Shown piece by piece: positions 1-6,031 of a stretch of DNA of 13,159 bases; position 1 is the stretch's first letter; the number at the start of each line of letters is the position of its first letter. Source of the DNA: DASSKA01 sp035690905. Its GTDB lineage: Bacteria > Actinomycetota > Actinomycetes > Propionibacteriales > Nocardioidaceae. A program made the position numbers and the translations under genes. The DNA lies in assembly GCA_035690905.1 (NCBI GenBank), contig DASSKA010000059.1, positions 1-13,159 on the forward strand, written 5' to 3'. Under the pieces are notes generated by a model. That model was not told where the DNA came from. It did not search any database and was given only the letters and a program-made list of their open reading frames with translations.

Positions 1-352
1 CGAGGTGATGGTCGACGAGGCGGTACAGCACCTCACGGCCGGACCGCTCGCCGGCCACGACACCTGCAGCCTTGAGGATGCGCAGGTGCTGGCTCACCAG
101 CGGCTGCGGCACGCCGAGCGCGTCGACGAGTTCGTGAACGCAGCGCGACGACTCCCGCAGTTCCAACACGATCGCGATCCGCACCGGCGCGGCCAGCGCG
201 CGCAGCAGTTCACCCGCGTTGTCGAGGGTGGTGCGGGCGGGGACCGCGGGGGCCGTCGGGGCGCGATAGGGATACGGGTCGTGCGGGATCGGCGCGGGCG
301 CCTCGACGGCGACGCGGCTTCGACGCGCGGGGACACCGCTGTCGGCGGTCAT
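1..352 (-). CDS. smtB: ArsR/SmtB-family zinc-responsive transcriptional repressor (3' end off the left edge)
   Basis: A winged-helix repressor that should bind its own promoter and release it when zinc binds. The visible 117 residues have a low-complexity Pro/Ala N-terminus (1-42), then the ArsR core from about 43: AGELLRALAAPVRIAIVLEL, then RCVHELVDALGVPQPLVSQH as the recognition helix-turn-helix (about 70-89), and the wing GERSGREVLYRL. Asp114 and His116 (the DHH stretch) fit the start of the alpha-5 metal site of SmtB, which usually has D, H, H and E; the other two would lie beyond the edge. The core is very close, from memory, to M. tuberculosis Rv2358, which also diverges from glyS and is followed by zur (furB). 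A zur gene is therefore expected just outside the window. The ATG has a good ribosome site (AAGGAG at 361-366, 8-nt spacer). The open end is caused by the window, not by truncation of the gene. Confidence 0.93.
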   Translation of the reverse strand, partial: MTADSGVPARRSRVAVEAPAPIPHDPYPYRAPTAPAVPARTTLDNAGELLRALAAPVRIAIVLELRESSRCVHELVDALGVPQPLVSQHLRILKAAGVVAGERSGREVLYRLVDHHL

Positions 353-387
353 CGAACCAACTCCTTATTGGAAACCGATGCCATTAT

Positions 388-411
388 TGATATGCATAAG
401 TGCGCATGTCA
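388..411 (-). promoter_or_regulatory. Candidate SmtB operator overlapping the smtB promoter
   Basis: A 24-bp imperfect palindrome, TGATATGCATAA (388-399) against GTGCGCATGTCA (400-411), with 8 of 12 positions self-complementary. On the minus strand a perfect -35 TTGACA (complement of 407-412) and a -10-like AATAAT (complement of 383-388) sit 18 bp apart. The palindrome therefore covers the -35 and spacer and touches the -10. Position and shape fit autorepression by an SmtB-type protein bound as a dimer. Binding is inferred, not shown. Confidence 0.55.
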
Positions 412-459
412 AGGAGGCGGGCCGTCGATACTGCTTCGCGGTGCGCCCGGGGGTGTCGC

Positions 460-465
460 TAGGCT
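460..465 (+). promoter_or_regulatory. Probable glyS -10 element
   Basis: TAGGCT fits the actinobacterial TANNNT -10. It would start transcription near 472, giving a leader of about 38 nt that contains the purine-rich ribosome site GAGGGAGA (493-500) and 9 nt of spacer before the GTG at 510. No convincing -35 is visible. The rest of the 353-509 spacer holds only this and the smtB promoter-operator. Confidence 0.45.
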
Positions 466-509
466 GGGGCGAATCGTTCCACCCATCATCCAGAGGGAGA
501 GCTCGTACC

Positions 510-1901
510 GTGGCACCCAAGTCGAAGATCGACACCGTCGCGAATCTCGCCAAGCGCCGGGGTCTGGTGTACCCCAGCGGCGAGATCTACGGAGGGACCC
601 GGTCGGCGTGGGATTACGGTCCGCTGGGTGTGGAGCTCAAGGAGAACATCAAGAAGCAGTGGTGGCGGGCCATGGTCACCAGCCGCGACGATGTGGTCGG
701 CCTGGACTCCGCGATCATCCTGCCGCGGCCGGTGTGGGTGGCCTCCGGACACGTCAGCGTCTTCAACGACCCGCTGGTCGAATGCCTGAACTGCCACAAG
801 CGGCACCGACAGGACCATCTGCAGGAGGCGTACGCCGAGAAGCACAAGATCGACGATCCGGACAGCGTGTCCATGGATCTGGTCGGCTGCCCGGACTGCG
901 GCACGGTCGGCAAGTGGACCGAACCGCGCGATTTCAACATGATGCTCAAGACCTACCTCGGGCCCATCGAGTCCGAGGAGGGCCTGCACTACCTGCGCCC
1001 GGAGACCGCGCAGGGCATCTTCGTGAACTTCGCCCAGGTGCTCACCACGTCGCGCAAGAAGCCGCCGTTCGGCATCGGCCAGATCGGCAAGAGCTTCCGC
1101 AACGAGATCACGCCGGGCAACTTCATCTTCCGGACCCGCGAGTTCGAGCAGATGGAGATGGAGTACTTCGTCAAGCCGGGCGAGGACGAAGAGTGGCACC
1201 AGCGCTGGATCGACCTCCGCACCGAGTGGTACGTCGACCTGGGCATCCGGCGGGAGAACCTGCGGCTCTACGAGCACCCCGCGGAGAAGCGCAGCCACTA
1301 CTCCACCCGCACCGTCGACATCGAGTACCGGTTCCGGTTCCAGGGCTCGGAGTGGGGCGAGCTCGAGGGCATCGCCAACCGCACCGACTACGACCTCACC
1401 ACGCACAGCAAGCACTCGGGGGCGGACCTGTCCTACTTCGACCAGAACACCGGCGAACGGTGGACGCCGTACGTCATCGAGCCCGCGGCCGGAGTGAACC
1501 GGTCGATGATGGCCTTCCTCATCGACGCCTACGCCGAGGACGAGGCGCCGAACGCCAAGGGCGGCGTGGACAAGCGCACCCTGCTACGGCTGGACCCGCG
1601 GCTGGCGCCGGTGAAGGTCGCCGTGCTGCCGCTGTCCCGCAACGCCGACCTGTCGCCGAAGGCCCGCGACCTCGCCGCGGACCTGCGGACCGCGTGGAAC
1701 GTCGACTTCGACGACGCGGGGGCGATCGGGCGGCGCTACCGGCGCCAGGACGAGGTGGGTACGCCGTACTGCGTGACCGTCGACTTCGACACCCTCGACG
1801 ACCACGCGGTCACCGTCCGCGAGCGGGACACCATGAAGCAGGAGCGGATCGCCATCGACCAGGTCAAGGGGTACTTCGCGGAGCGCCTCCTCGGCTGCTG
1901 A
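510..1901 (+). CDS. glyS: Glycyl-tRNA synthetase, class II alpha2 type
   Basis: Charges tRNA-Gly with glycine in the cytosol. The 463-residue protein is of normal length for the dimeric bacterial/archaeal-type enzyme. The N-terminus IDTVANLAKRRGLVYPSGE and the following YGPLG are family hallmarks. Class II motif 2 is FRNEITPGNFIFRTREFEQ (196-214), and motif 3 contains GVNRSMMAFLIDAY (328-341). The C-terminal anticodon-binding domain runs from about 366 and includes DDAGAIGRRYRRQDEVGTP. An insertion between motifs carries CLNC (Cys92, Cys95) and CPDC (Cys127, Cys130), a zinc-ribbon pattern. The GTG start was chosen because family homology begins there and a ribosome site (GAGGGAGA) precedes it. 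The frame stays open upstream to 378, but that part has no family similarity. It is divergent from smtB, as in mycobacteria. Confidence 0.97.
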   Translation: MAPKSKIDTVANLAKRRGLVYPSGEIYGGTRSAWDYGPLGVELKENIKKQWWRAMVTSRDDVVGLDSAIILPRPVWVASGHVSVFNDPLVECLNCHKRHRQDHLQEAYAEKHKIDDPDSVSMDLVGCPDCGTVGKWTEPRDFNMMLKTYLGPIESEEGLHYLRPETAQGIFVNFAQVLTTSRKKPPFGIGQIGKSFRNEITPGNFIFRTREFEQMEMEYFVKPGEDEEWHQRWIDLRTEWYVDLGIRRENLRLYEHPAEKRSHYSTRTVDIEYRFRFQGSEWGELEGIANRTDYDLTTHSKHSGADLSYFDQNTGERWTPYVIEPAAGVNRSMMAFLIDAYAEDEAPNAKGGVDKRTLLRLDPRLAPVKVAVLPLSRNADLSPKARDLAADLRTAWNVDFDDAGAIGRRYRRQDEVGTPYCVTVDFDTLDDHAVTVRERDTMKQERIAIDQVKGYFAERLLGC

Positions 1902-1912
1902 CCCGCGGCAGG

Positions 1913-1918
1913 CACAAT
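1913..1918 (+). promoter_or_regulatory. Candidate leaderless -10 for the lipoprotein gene
   Basis: CACAAT ends 6 nt before the GTG start at 1925, and no ribosome site is present. The same spacing recurs upstream of dus, the DUF488 gene and vapB in this window. No -35 was recognised. Confidence 0.35.
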
Positions 1919-1924
1919 GTCGGG

Positions 1925-2569
1925 GTGCCGTTCCTGCGTCGTACCCCTTCCCTGTCCGTCCCGTGCGCCGCGCTGCTCGCCGCGGCCGCACTGATGCTGG
2001 CCGGCTGCAGCTCAGGCAGCCAGCCTCACGCCGCGAAGAAGACACCCCCGCCCTCTCCGTCCCCCACCTCGACGGTCAGCGTGCCGGCCGGCGTCTCGCT
2101 GACCGACCAGGGCAGCAAGCTCTCCTTCGGGGACAGCGCGACGGTGATCTTCGAGGCCGACCAGGACCGCGGGACGGTGCTGAAGCTGACCGCGAAGAAC
2201 GCCACCAAGGGCCGGATCAGCGACCTGTCCGGTTTCGTGCTCGATGACGCCACCCGCCGCTCCACGCCGTACTACGTGCACGTCTCGGTCAGCAACGTCG
2301 GGCAGGGCGACGTCGGCGGCGGGCCGGTCCCGCTGTACGGCGTGGACGCGGACAACACCCTGCTGCCGCCGGCCAGCTTCACCTCGCCGTTCAAGCCCTG
2401 CCGGTCACAGCCGCTGCCCAAGAACTTCGGCCCGGGCGACTCGGTCCGCACCTGCCTGGTCTTCCTGGCGCCGAGCCACGGCACCCTCACCGCCGTCAGC
2501 TACCGTCCGGACCAGGCGTTCGACCCGATCACCTGGACCGGGCAGATCGCCACCGAGAAGAAGCACTGA
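1925..2569 (+). CDS. Secreted lipoprotein of unknown function
   Basis: A 214-residue exported lipoprotein. The signal peptide has Arg5-Arg6, a hydrophobic core ALLAAAALML and a lipobox LAGC with the lipidated Cys at 28. A Pro/Ser/Thr/Lys-rich linker (about 31-56) leads to one beta-rich domain of about 150 residues. Cys159 and Cys177 could form a disulfide outside the membrane. The domain recalls small DUF4352-like immunoglobulin-type extracellular domains, but I do not recognise a named family and give it no function. The GTG at 1925 is the only start that keeps a short n-region. It lies 6 nt after CACAAT, suggesting a leaderless message, with no ribosome site. It follows glyS by 23 bp, with no clear functional link. 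Confidence 0.85.
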   Translation: MPFLRRTPSLSVPCAALLAAAALMLAGCSSGSQPHAAKKTPPPSPSPTSTVSVPAGVSLTDQGSKLSFGDSATVIFEADQDRGTVLKLTAKNATKGRISDLSGFVLDDATRRSTPYYVHVSVSNVGQGDVGGGPVPLYGVDADNTLLPPASFTSPFKPCRSQPLPKNFGPGDSVRTCLVFLAPSHGTLTAVSYRPDQAFDPITWTGQIATEKKH

Positions 2570-2605
2570 CCTTCTCTCGCCGCGGGCCGGATCGGCTCAG
2601 GAGCC

Positions 2606-2661
2606 AGCTAATTTCCAAACTGCTGTTTTCGGGCCGCGGAACAGCGGTTTGGAAATTATCT
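2606..2661. repeat. 56-bp AT-rich palindrome, copy A
   Basis: An inverted repeat with arms TAATTTCCAAACTGCTGTT (2609-2627) and the complementary 2640-2658, with one mismatch at 2646, and a 12-nt GC-rich loop (2628-2639). It is 53/56 identical to copy B at 3883-3938, differing at 2608, 2628 and 2646. The arms are far richer in A+T than the surroundings. It lies between the ends of two convergent genes, so it could also act as a bidirectional terminator. GGCTCAG (2594-2600) and CTGAGCC (2660-2666) add an outer complementary pair. Confidence 0.9.
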
Positions 2662-2673
2662 GAGCCCAGCCCC

Positions 2674-2691
2674 CTGGCCTTGATGGGCCAG
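2674..2691 (-). terminator. Small hairpin past the AbiEi/DUF559 gene
   Basis: CTGGCC (2674-2679) and GGCCAG (2686-2691) form a perfect 6-bp stem with a 6-nt loop, about 30 nt past the minus-strand stop at 2723. There is no U-tract, so a terminator role is only a guess. With copy A, this is all that the 2570-2722 spacer holds. Confidence 0.25.
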
Positions 2692-2722
2692 CCGGGCCGT
2701 TGCCTTGCACGCCAGCGTGTGG

Positions 2723-3739
2723 TCATCCCTCGATGATGTCCCGGAGGTTCGGCGGCCCTTCGCGTTCCCAGCGCTCGGCCTCCTCGTGCATGTCGAGCAG
2801 GTAGTCCAGCGGTGGGTCGGGCTGCCAGCCTGGGGGCGGCACGATCGTCCAGCGGCACCGTGACGGCGGGAGCCAGAGGGCTCGGGAGCGCGTGGAGATC
2901 ATCCGGTCGACGATCAGGGGGACAGAGCCAAGGTCGGGGCCGGTGACCTTGAAGTACTCCAGTCCGTGCCGCCGGCAGTCCTCCTCGCGGAACACGTCGC
3001 GGCTGTGCCGCATGGCCGCACGGTGGTCGGCTCCGTCGAACTCGCCGGCCACCCCTGCCTCGAAGTCCAGCAGGTCGATGATCCCGATCAGCCGCCCGGA
3101 CAGGTCGAAGACGGGCTTGTTCACCATCGGTGGAGGCAGTCCGGCGTCGAGCACCCAGATCAGTCGCATGCGGGTCTCGTTGGGCGAGCGGCTGTTCTCG
3201 TCGGCGAGGTCGAGCGCGGCGCGGACCTGCGGCACCCCGACCCAACCGTCTCGGGTGAGCAGGTAGGCGCGCATGCGCGCGATGGACATCAGCCCGGCGG
3301 CCGCGGTCATGTCCATCGCGACGGTGGCCTCGCGCACATCGGGCGCGAGCCGCATCGCATCGAGGGCCGCCCGTCGTACCGTCGTCGCCGGAATGCCGTG
3401 GATGACGGTGACCTCGTCGGGGTCGAGGCGGTCCTCCAGCCATCGCACCCCGTCGCGCTGCCGCCGGCCCCGTCCCGGTCCGACCACCAGGGGCACCGGC
3501 AGCTCGGTCACCCCGTCCGGTGCCAGGCCGTCGAAGAAGTTCGCCAGGTGGAGTCGCAGGCTGGCCCAGCCGGTGACGGCACCGCCCTCGGGCAGCAGCA
3601 CGGACGTCTCGAGGATCCGCTGCTCGGGGGTCCGCGGCACGGACGAGGGCACGTACCAGCCGTGCGAGACCTGCCGCCATCTACGGCCGCGCGCTTGACC
3701 GGGGGTTGGCCCGGTCCTCCCTGCAGGATCGATTCGCAC
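2723..3739 (-). CDS. AbiEi/DUF559-type protein with PD-(D/E)XK-like nuclease domain
   Basis: A 338-residue protein of a family common and often multicopy in actinobacteria; its biological role is not established. Residues 1-60 resemble an AbiEi-type antitoxin N-terminus (DPAGRTGPTPGQARGRRW, then PEQRILE and GGAVTGWASLRLH). The C-terminal half carries a Vsr/DUF559-like signature: NET with Glu188, GLPPPMVN (200-207), IIDLLD with Asp222, and GEFDGADHR with Glu233 and Asp235. The spacing suits a PD-(D/E)XK fold, but activity is not shown. I chose GTG 3739 because family similarity starts there; an ATG at 3802 would add 21 residues without recognisable similarity. Neither has a clear ribosome site. 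No AbiEii-like toxin gene is adjacent, so this is a solitary gene. It is the only gene between palindromes A and B, which suggests an acquired or mobile unit. Confidence 0.8.
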   Translation of the reverse strand: MRIDPAGRTGPTPGQARGRRWRQVSHGWYVPSSVPRTPEQRILETSVLLPEGGAVTGWASLRLHLANFFDGLAPDGVTELPVPLVVGPGRGRRQRDGVRWLEDRLDPDEVTVIHGIPATTVRRAALDAMRLAPDVREATVAMDMTAAAGLMSIARMRAYLLTRDGWVGVPQVRAALDLADENSRSPNETRMRLIWVLDAGLPPPMVNKPVFDLSGRLIGIIDLLDFEAGVAGEFDGADHRAAMRHSRDVFREEDCRRHGLEYFKVTGPDLGSVPLIVDRMISTRSRALWLPPSRCRWTIVPPPGWQPDPPLDYLLDMHEEAERWEREGPPNLRDIIEG

Positions 3740-3840
3740 CGGACGGACCAGGCCGCGCGGCGGATCGCAGACCGGACTCCAGCGATGTCTGGCACGAGGC
3801 ATGCCCCACCCTGGCGCACGTGAGCTCGTCGACGCGCAGG

Positions 3841-3849
3841 TTGTCCACA
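3841..3849. promoter_or_regulatory. Single DnaA-box-like 9-mer
   Basis: TTGTCCACA matches the actinobacterial DnaA box exactly. It stands alone, about 100 bp upstream of the AbiEi/DUF559 gene and 34 bp from palindrome B. One isolated 9-mer may be chance or a binding site for another protein. The rest of 3740-3882 shows nothing else. Confidence 0.25.
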
Positions 3850-3882
3850 GGCCGCGGCCTGGGCGGACGGACCAGCCTCGCT

Positions 3883-3938
3883 AGATAATTTCCAAACTGC
3901 TGTTCTCGGGCCGCGGAACAGCAGTTTGGAAATTATCT
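3883..3938. repeat. 56-bp AT-rich palindrome, copy B
   Basis: A perfect inverted repeat with 22-bp arms: 3883-3904, beginning AGATAATTTCCAAACTGC, exactly complementary to 3917-3938, around the 12-nt loop CTCGGGCCGCGG (3905-3916). The loop orientation is the same as in copy A, so the two copies are direct repeats of each other with 1221 bp between them. It lies between divergent genes (AbiEi/DUF559 minus, dus plus), where a terminator is not expected. A dispersed REP or MITE-like element is more likely than a simple terminator. Confidence 0.92.
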
Positions 3939-4021
3939 GGGGCGATGCGCCGCCGGTGGCCCGGCAAGTCGGTGCGGGCCCGTCCGTCGTACTGCCCTTT
4001 GGGGTAGCGGCGCGGGCTTGG

Positions 4022-4027
4022 GACAAT
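4022..4027 (+). promoter_or_regulatory. Candidate leaderless -10 for dus
   Basis: GACAAT ends 6 nt before the ATG at 4034, and no ribosome site is visible. This supports the ATG as the true 5' end of the message. No good -35 was seen. Confidence 0.35.
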
Positions 4028-4033
4028 GGCGGC

Positions 4034-5308
4034 ATGCCCGCCACCACCGAAGCCCGCGACCTGCCCGGTGAGGCACGCGACCTGCCAGGCGAGGCCGACG
4101 ACCTGCTCGGCGCGCCCCAGAGCCTGCCCGGGGAGCTGAGGCTCGGCCCGGTGCGCGTGGACGCGCCCGTCGTGCTCGCCCCGATGGCCGGGGTGACCAA
4201 CGCGGCGTACCGGCGGCTGTGCCGGGAGCAGGGCGCGCTCGGGGCCGGACCGTCCGCCGGGACGCCGGGGTTGTACGTCTGCGAGATGATCACCTCGCGC
4301 GGCGTGGTGGAGCGGGACGAGACCACGCACTCGATGCTCGCCTTCGACCCGCTGGAGACGGTGCGCTCGGTGCAGCTGTACGGCACCGACCCGGTCTACA
4401 TGGGCAAGGCGACCGAGATCCTGTGTGCGGAGTACGGCGTGACGCACGTCGACCTGAACTTCGGCTGCCCGGTCCCGAAGGTGACCCGCAAGGGCGGCGG
4501 TGGCGCGCTGCCATGGAAGCGGCGGCTGTTCGGCGAGATCGTGACCGCCGCGGTCAAGGCGGGGGAGCAGTACGGCGTGCCGGTGACCGTCAAGACCCGC
4601 AAGGGCATCGACGACGACCACCTCACCTACCTCGACGCCGGCCGGATCGCGCAGGAGTCCGGGGCGGTGGCCATCGCGCTGCACGGGCGCACGGTCAGCC
4701 AGGCCTACTCCGGCACCGCGGACTGGTCCGCCATCGCGGCGCTGGCCGCGCACGTGGACATCCCGGTGCTCGGCAACGGGGACGTCTGGGAGGCCGAGGA
4801 CGCGCTGCGGATGGTCCGGGAGACCGGCGCGGCCGGCGTGGTGGTCGGTCGCGGCTGCCTGGGCCGGCCGTGGCTGTTCCGGGACCTGGCGGCCGCGTTC
4901 GCCGGGGACCCCGTCCCTGAGCAGGGCGCGCAGCCGTCTCGAAGGGCCCTCCCGACCCTCGGCGAGGTGACCGCGATGATGCGCCGGCACGGCGAGCTGC
5001 TGTGCGAGTACATGGGCGAGGAGCGTGGCTGCAAGGAGCTCCGGAAGCACATCGCGTGGTACCTCAAGGGATTCCGCGCCGGCGGCGAGCTGCGCAACTC
5101 CCTGGCCCTGGTCACCTCGCTGGCCTCGTTGGACGAGCTGCTGTCCCACCTGGACCCGGAGGAGCCGTTCCCGATCGGCGAGCTGGGCAGGCCGCGGGGC
5201 CGGCAGGGCAGTCCGCGCCGCGTCGTACTCCCGGAACGGTGGCTGGACGACACCGACGGCACAGACCTGGTGCAGCGCGAGGACACCGCCGAAGCCTCGG
5301 GTGGCTGA
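4034..5308 (+). CDS. dus: tRNA-dihydrouridine synthase, DusB/NifR3 type
   Basis: An FMN-dependent enzyme that reduces uridines in the tRNA D-loop region to dihydrouridine using NADPH. It is 424 residues, slightly long for the family. The TIM-barrel begins at about residue 36 (LRLGPVRVDAPVVLAPMAGV). Key signatures are APMAGVTN (FMN contact), LNFGCPVPKVTRKGGGGALP with catalytic Cys145, VKTRKGID (Lys188), ALHGRT (His218), GNGDV and GRGCLGRPWLF (phosphate binding). The helical tRNA-recognition domain follows, including GCKELRKHIAWYLKGF. The short Gly-rich insertion after MAGV is usual in actinobacteria. Ahead of the barrel is an extra stretch (about 7-34) made of four 7-residue repeats. The start is supported by GACAAT 6 nt upstream. 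The dehalogenase-like gene follows after 36 nt, perhaps on the same transcript. Confidence 0.95.
   Translation: MPATTEARDLPGEARDLPGEADDLLGAPQSLPGELRLGPVRVDAPVVLAPMAGVTNAAYRRLCREQGALGAGPSAGTPGLYVCEMITSRGVVERDETTHSMLAFDPLETVRSVQLYGTDPVYMGKATEILCAEYGVTHVDLNFGCPVPKVTRKGGGGALPWKRRLFGEIVTAAVKAGEQYGVPVTVKTRKGIDDDHLTYLDAGRIAQESGAVAIALHGRTVSQAYSGTADWSAIAALAAHVDIPVLGNGDVWEAEDALRMVRETGAAGVVVGRGCLGRPWLFRDLAAAFAGDPVPEQGAQPSRRALPTLGEVTAMMRRHGELLCEYMGEERGCKELRKHIAWYLKGFRAGGELRNSLALVTSLASLDELLSHLDPEEPFPIGELGRPRGRQGSPRRVVLPERWLDDTDGTDLVQREDTAEASGG
4052..4135 (+). repeat. Four 21-bp tandem units in the 5' end of dus
   Basis: Four successive 21-bp units (4052, 4073, 4094, 4115) encode ARDLPGE, ARDLPGE, ADDLLGA and PQSLPGE. 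The first two are identical at the protein level and the last two have diverged. They form an acidic, proline-containing extension before the conserved enzyme. Unit length is a multiple of 3, so copy-number change would keep the frame. Confidence 0.85.
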
Positions 5309-5333
5309 CCGCATGATCGCCCGGGTGGCGGGC

Positions 5334-5340
5334 AAGGAGG
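5334..5340 (+). promoter_or_regulatory. Strong ribosome binding site for the HAD gene
   Basis: AAGGAGG, 4 nt before the ATG at 5345, is a near-perfect Shine-Dalgarno. It contrasts with the apparently leaderless genes around it and suggests translation from a longer transcript shared with dus. Confidence 0.7.
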
Positions 5341-5344
5341 ACCC

Positions 5345-6016
5345 ATGAGTGTTGCGCCATCCGTCGTGGCCTTCGACGTGAACGAGACCATGTCGGACAT
5401 GTCGCCCATGGCGTCCCGGTTCATCGACGTCGGGGCGCCGGCCAGCATGGCCCAGCTGTGGTTCGCCTCGGTGCTCCGGGACGGGTTCGCGCTCTCGGTG
5501 GCCGGGTCGGCCCGGTCGTTCAGCGAGATCGGCGAGGAGGCGCTGCGCGTCCTGCTGCCGCCGGCCCAGCCGAACCGGACGGTCGACGACGCGGTCGCGC
5601 ACATCATGGCCGGGTTCGCCGAGCTGGTGGTGCACCCGGACATTGCCCCCGGGGTGCACCAGCTGCAGGATGCGGGACTGCGGTTGGTGACCTTGAGCAA
5701 CGGCGCCGCCTCGGTGGCCGAGAAGCTGGTCGCCGACGCCGGCATCGCGGACCGGTTCGAGCAGCTGCTGTCGGTGGAGGACGTCGGCGTGTGGAAGCCG
5801 GACCGGCGAGCCTACGAGTACGCCGCCCGCACGTGCGACGTACCGCTGGAAGAGATGCTGCTCGTGGCGGTGCACCCGTGGGACCTGGACGGCGCCGCCC
5901 GGGCCGGGATGCAGACCGCCTGGGTGAACCGGAGCGAGGCGCACTACCCGGCGGTGTTCACGCCGCCCACGCACACCGTCGCCTCGCTGGAGGAGCTCGC
6001 CGACCGGCTCGCCTGA
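5345..6016 (+). CDS. HAD-superfamily hydrolase, type II haloacid dehalogenase-like
   Basis: A 223-residue hydrolase of the size of L-2-haloacid dehalogenases. Motif I is VAFDVNET, with nucleophile Asp11 and Asn13 in place of the DxD of phosphatases, as in the dehalogenase branch. Motif II is TLSNG (Ser118, Asn119), motif III is WKPDRRAYEYA (Lys151, Tyr157), and the last motif is VAVHPWDLDGA (Asp180). True haloacid dehalogenases normally have SxNxxD in that last motif; here the Ser is replaced (Ala175) and the Asn is His177. The substrate may therefore be something else. Lys151, Tyr157 and Asp180 fall at the spacing I recall for L-DEX. It follows dus by 36 nt and converges on egtD 15 bp away. 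There is no link to ergothioneine synthesis beyond position. Confidence 0.88.
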   Translation: MSVAPSVVAFDVNETMSDMSPMASRFIDVGAPASMAQLWFASVLRDGFALSVAGSARSFSEIGEEALRVLLPPAQPNRTVDDAVAHIMAGFAELVVHPDIAPGVHQLQDAGLRLVTLSNGAASVAEKLVADAGIADRFEQLLSVEDVGVWKPDRRAYEYAARTCDVPLEEMLLVAVHPWDLDGAARAGMQTAWVNRSEAHYPAVFTPPTHTVASLEELADRLA

Positions 6017-6031
6017 CAACTCGGCGGGGGG

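Noticed and set aside
378..509. N-terminal extension of GlyS from an upstream ATG
   Set aside because: The sequence crosses the smtB promoter-operator and the glyS -10, has no family similarity, and the GTG at 510 has a ribosome site.
5..1924. Long plus-strand open frame running into the lipoprotein frame
   Set aside because: It is out of frame with glyS and antisense to smtB, with Arg/Pro/Gly-rich shadow sequence. Only the part from 1925 has a signal peptide and domain character.
3740..3802. Longer AbiEi/DUF559 protein from ATG 3802
   Set aside because: The extra 21 residues show no family similarity and there is no ribosome site; kept only as an alternative start.
2606..3938. Palindromes as a CRISPR array or insertion-sequence ends with a transposase
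   Set aside because: There are only two copies 1.2 kb apart, no spacers, no cas or transposase gene, and the palindromes are self-contained hairpins rather than opposed terminal repeats.
3881..6019. 712-codon minus-strand open frame opposite dus and the HAD gene
   Set aside because: A typical antisense shadow in very GC-rich DNA; the plus strand carries clear enzyme motifs throughout.
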